Below, in pieces: positions 61,112 to 64,000 of a stretch of 64,000 bases of DNA. Made by a program: the position numbers and the translations under genes. The stretch lies in assembly GCF_009908315.1 (NCBI RefSeq), contig NZ_JAAATW010000005.1, positions 62,001 to 126,000 on the forward strand. Direction: 5' to 3'. Positions within the stretch are counted from its first letter, which is position 1; each line of letters starts with the position of its first letter. The notes beneath the pieces are model-generated. The model was not told the DNA's origin. It saw only the letters and a list, made by a program, of their open reading frames with translations, and made no database searches. Origin of the DNA: Paragemmobacter ruber (GTDB lineage: Bacteria > Pseudomonadota > Alphaproteobacteria > Rhodobacterales > Rhodobacteraceae).

Positions 61112-62331
61112 GTGGCCTCGTCATCCAGCAATTTGTCGAAGTCTGGGTGCCAGCCGATTTCGCGCCGATCAGAAAGAGCGTTGAGACTTCCCGACATGAA
61201 GTGCTCCGGTACGACTCTTGCTTCCAGCGCTATCGACGAAGACTGGCAGCATCTTGAGTACAACAGGCGTCCCTGCTCCTTCTCGCTGAGGCTCTTGTTT
61301 ACCAGCCCGACTTCGGTCTTCAGGTTCTGGTGGCGCCTGAGAAGAGCACTGTCGTACTCATTCATGCTACCCTCGAAAACTAGCCCCTCCTCAGCCCAAC
61401 GAGTGCGATCCCCTGTGGTGCGAAGAAAATCACTGGCGGCCCGTGTTTTCTCATCGATGTTCGCATCTACGAGATCAAGCTGTCTGATAAAGCAGGGCGA
61501 TTCCGAGATCGTTGACTCGATAACCTCATCTGTGGGTGCGTCAGCCAGCGAATGCAGAAAACGCTCAGAGTCATGCGCAGAAATAAACGCGCGAAACCGT
61601 TTCCTGAACGCTGAAGCACTGATCACAGGAGGCGCGCCGCTTCTCATTGCCTCGTCGATTAACTTCAGAGCATCTCCAATACCGTAGCGAACTGCCGCCT
61701 CCTGCATTTCCTTGCGCACTAGAGCGTCTAGATGCGCGAGTATTGGTGAAATGGGATCACTATCACTATTGACGAGAACGAAGTTACGTATGAGAAGCCG
61801 CCGCAAAGCTGGGTCTGCACCAAGTACCTTAAGAAGGTACGGTTCGCACTCCGGTGCCGATGAGAGCTTGCCTCTCTTCTTTACGATGTCCGCAATCGCC
61901 GCATCTATTTCATTGTCGGTTTTGAGGTCACTTAGCCTCCCGGAAAATCCATGGTTCTTCTGAGGAACGACATACAGCTGGAGGCTCGTGCTCTCAGGAC
62001 TGATGAATCCAGATTTCGAATTATCTATCCAGTTTGCTATCGTTTTCCAGAAGTCTACCGACCAGTTGGAGGTAGGGTTACCGGTCAGGGCGCTCTTACA
62101 CTGCTCCGCGAGCAAAACTTTGTCGCCAGCGTGTACCGAAATGTCGTCGGCGTATTCAAGGCCGACATAGGAGTCACTGGGACAAGTCAGCAAATGGAAG
62201 AAAAGCCGCACCGGCTGCAGGGCGTATCCGAGATACTGTCCTGCAGCGCTTCCTTTGGCCTTCTTCAAAGTTGCCAGGTCGCTCAAAGCTAGGTCGCTCG
62301 CTCCAAAGTGTTCAAGATCATGGTGGATCAA
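61108..62331 (-). CDS. ABC-3C system third (effector/CTD) component
   Basis: 407 residues from a TTG (no clear ribosome site; the start is uncertain). The N-terminal half has AGQYLGYALQPVRLFFHLLT, VGLEYADDISVHAGDKVLLAEQCKSALTG, a pattern of ABC-3C proteins with a PD-(D/E)xK-like or restriction-like fold (E..D..EQ.K). The C-terminal half is helical and includes CXXC-like YSRCCQSS. It is the first gene of the three-gene unit. Effector function is inferred from family membership, not seen directly. Confidence 0.75.
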   Translation of the reverse strand: MIHHDLEHFGASDLALSDLATLKKAKGSAAGQYLGYALQPVRLFFHLLTCPSDSYVGLEYADDISVHAGDKVLLAEQCKSALTGNPTSNWSVDFWKTIANWIDNSKSGFISPESTSLQLYVVPQKNHGFSGRLSDLKTDNEIDAAIADIVKKRGKLSSAPECEPYLLKVLGADPALRRLLIRNFVLVNSDSDPISPILAHLDALVRKEMQEAAVRYGIGDALKLIDEAMRSGAPPVISASAFRKRFRAFISAHDSERFLHSLADAPTDEVIESTISESPCFIRQLDLVDANIDEKTRAASDFLRTTGDRTRWAEEGLVFEGSMNEYDSALLRRHQNLKTEVGLVNKSLSEKEQGRLLYSRCCQSSSIALEARVVPEHFMSGSLNALSDRREIGWHPDFDKLLDDEAT

Positions 62332-62547
62332 ATGCCAGTGTTACATAAACGCGAAGGGCGTGTGAACCGTCTCGTCAAAGTCTCCGCCGTTGGTTTTCGT
62401 TGCCGCGGACATCGGCTTTCCGCCCTCAAGCCTGGCAGGCCGCCACCCCGCCGACCGACCACTTTCTTGGTTTGACTATGACGGCCATGCCGCGCCGCGG
62501 TATGTCTGCAAACCGCCCATTGCGACGCTCTAACCATGCCTGCCACC

Positions 62548-64000
62548 CTATCGAGCACCCAGCTTATCGCCATCCCCCTCCCGCAACATCGCTTCCATCT
62601 CGTCCAAGCCATCGACGGCTGACCGCATCTGCGCCTCATCAACCACCCTCACGGCCTCAGCATCCGCGACCAAGCCCCCAAAATCCATCACCATTTGGCG
62701 CTCTTCCTCGGCGACGACGGCCTGAACGACGGGCGCGGTCTTTTTTGGGGCGACGTGGGCCTGCCCTGACGCACGACCACCAGCAACCTGACGTGCCCTC
62801 TCTACATCGGCTTCGGCACCATGGGACCCGCTCGCCGGCGGTGTCATCGGCATGGCGCGCACGCTCAGCGGGAGGTTCCCCTGCAGACCCCCGCTCCCGG
62901 GCTTCGGAAACGGCAACTCGCCCGTCTGCGCCGCATGGATCACCTTGAACAGCCGGTCGTCGAAATACTGGATCCGCTTCGCCCGCACCGGCATTTGCGC
63001 ATCGATCACCATGACGATCTCGTCGAGCGGCAGGCGGCGCGCCTCATCTTCGGGCAGCAGAGAGCTTTCCTCTGTCCGGGTAGATTGGCTGCGGCCCTCG
63101 AAGGGGTTTTTGCCGATGGACTGGGACCGCGTGACCACGGTCTTTGTGGTCTTGCCGACCGCCTTGCTCAACTCCTCGACGGTCTTCTCGTCCGAGGGGG
63201 TGAGGTAGAGCTTCACGCCCGCGTTACCTTGCAGGGCGCGGCGGGTGTTCTCGCCGTAGATCTCATCGAGGGCGGGAATGGTCTGGGTGACGATGGCCAG
63301 GTGACCGCGATAAGTGCGCAGGGTCTCGATGCTCTCGACCACGATGGGCATTTTTCCGAGGCGGTTGAACTCATCGAGCATGATCATCACGGGCCAGGGC
63401 TCGTCTGGCCCTGGATCCTTTTCCTGCATGGCCGACAGAAGATCGGAGAAGAAGAGCCGGATCAGCGGTGCAAGCGGCTTCACCATCAAAGGCTGGACGA
63501 CGAGATAGACAGAAAAGGGCTTCTTGCGGATCGTGCGGAAATCAAAGTCCGAGACCGCTGTCGCCTCATCGATAGCCGGGTTCTGCCACTGGTCCAGCCC
63601 CGAGGTCATCAGGAGCGAAACGTAAGACGTCAGCGTGTCGTTGTTGGTCGAGGCCAGCCGCGTGAAGATCAGCTTGGCGGCCCTATTGTCGACCTCATGG
63701 CCCCGCGCGAAATATTCCTTCTGCTTGTTCCCGCCCGAGGCCGCGATGCGGTAGATCTCGCCGAGGGTCGGGCGCTTGCGCTGGAAGGCCAAGAGCCCCG
63801 CCGCCACGAAGAGATCGATCCCGCCCTTGAGAAGGCCCTGCACCCGGTCGTTGTCGCTTTGCAGAAAGAGCGTCGCAAGGAGCTGCAATTCCATCTGCTG
63901 GCGCGCGGCGTCCTTCAGCTCGAAGATGCGCAGGAGCGGGTTGTAGCGATGCGTCCGCATGCCCTCCCAGTCGGTGGGGGCGAAGCGATAGATCTTGTCG
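62548..64000 (-). CDS. virD4: VirD4-like T4SS coupling protein, N-terminal part missing at window edge
   Basis: About 484 residues are visible and the frame runs off the right edge (residues DKIYRFAPTDWEGM precede the first ATG). It has PWPVMIMLDEFNRLGKMPIVVES (Walker B region), HLAIVTQTIPALDEIYG and NAGVKLYLTPSDEKTVEELSKAVG, the signature of VirD4/TraG. Walker A lies outside. VirD4 brings the relaxosome to the channel. It is separated from virB6 by the Gabija and ABC-3C genes (8 kb). 216 bp without any clear gene precedes it (62332-62547). Confidence 0.92.
   Translation of the reverse strand, partial: DKIYRFAPTDWEGMRTHRYNPLLRIFELKDAARQQMELQLLATLFLQSDNDRVQGLLKGGIDLFVAAGLLAFQRKRPTLGEIYRIAASGGNKQKEYFARGHEVDNRAAKLIFTRLASTNNDTLTSYVSLLMTSGLDQWQNPAIDEATAVSDFDFRTIRKKPFSVYLVVQPLMVKPLAPLIRLFFSDLLSAMQEKDPGPDEPWPVMIMLDEFNRLGKMPIVVESIETLRTYRGHLAIVTQTIPALDEIYGENTRRALQGNAGVKLYLTPSDEKTVEELSKAVGKTTKTVVTRSQSIGKNPFEGRSQSTRTEESSLLPEDEARRLPLDEIVMVIDAQMPVRAKRIQYFDDRLFKVIHAAQTGELPFPKPGSGGLQGNLPLSVRAMPMTPPASGSHGAEADVERARQVAGGRASGQAHVAPKKTAPVVQAVVAEEERQMVMDFGGLVADAEAVRVVDEAQMRSAVDGLDEMEAMLREGDGDKLGAR

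Noticed and set aside
62400-62948. 182-residue plus-strand frame at the virD4 3' end
   Set aside because: Pro/Arg/Ser-rich shadow of virD4 with no motif.
1-64000. CRISPR arrays, tRNA or rRNA genes, replication origin, oriT
   Set aside because: No spaced direct repeats, cloverleaf sequences, rRNA motifs, rep/par genes or relaxase were seen. A relaxase gene may lie beyond the right edge next to virD4.

Overview
The window is high-GC DNA with alphaproteobacterial gene styles: VirB/D4 conjugation genes, Tat-type signal peptides, frequent GTG/TTG starts and heavy start/stop overlap. It most resembles a plasmid or integrative conjugative element of the Rhodobacteraceae (roseobacter/Paracoccus group). 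That assignment is inference from gene content; no rRNA, tRNA, replication gene, oriT or CRISPR array was seen.

Region 1 (1-27 kb) is a copper resistance and envelope island. It holds two different copper P1B-type ATPases (a CPC type cut by the left edge and a CPH type), a small HMA chaperone, a DUF305 protein, a Tat-exported multicopper oxidase, a DUF411 protein, a response regulator/histidine kinase pair and a CusA-like RND pump with its adaptor. Between them lie two L,D-transpeptidases, a PBP2, three c-type cytochromes, a ferric-reductase-like b-type membrane protein, DsbA/TlpA-type thiol proteins and several small secreted Cys/His proteins. Three MerR/CueR-type promoter boxes are visible: two divergent ones between copA and the copZ-like gene, and one before the second L,D-transpeptidase. 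The last is the best sign that the peptidoglycan and cytochrome operon belongs to the Cu(I) regulon. It is my leading candidate for an undescribed system.

Region 2 (27-40.2 kb) starts with an ISL3-family insertion sequence that truncates a Cys-rich secreted protein on its left and abuts a headless gene fragment on its right. Next, on the minus strand, is a five-gene, mostly translationally coupled restriction/defence operon: SNF2-type helicase, DUF4391 protein, type III-like Mod methyltransferase, AlbA_2/Schlafen-type protein and Res-like helicase-nuclease.

Region 3 (40.3-54.5 kb) is the mating-pair formation cluster: small accessory and regulatory genes, including a pair of paralogous 110-130 aa proteins and an XRE regulator with a likely operator. 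Then come a VirB1-like transglycosylase, VirB2, B3, B4, a VirB7-like lipoprotein, a second transglycosylase, and VirB5, B8, B9, B10, B11, two small proteins and VirB6.

Region 4 (54.6-64 kb, minus strand) carries a Gabija-like GajA/GajB pair and a three-gene ABC-3C module (DUF3732 ATPase, middle component, third component). Both sit between virB6 and virD4, the latter cut by the right edge. The element therefore combines copper tolerance, anti-phage defence and self-transfer.
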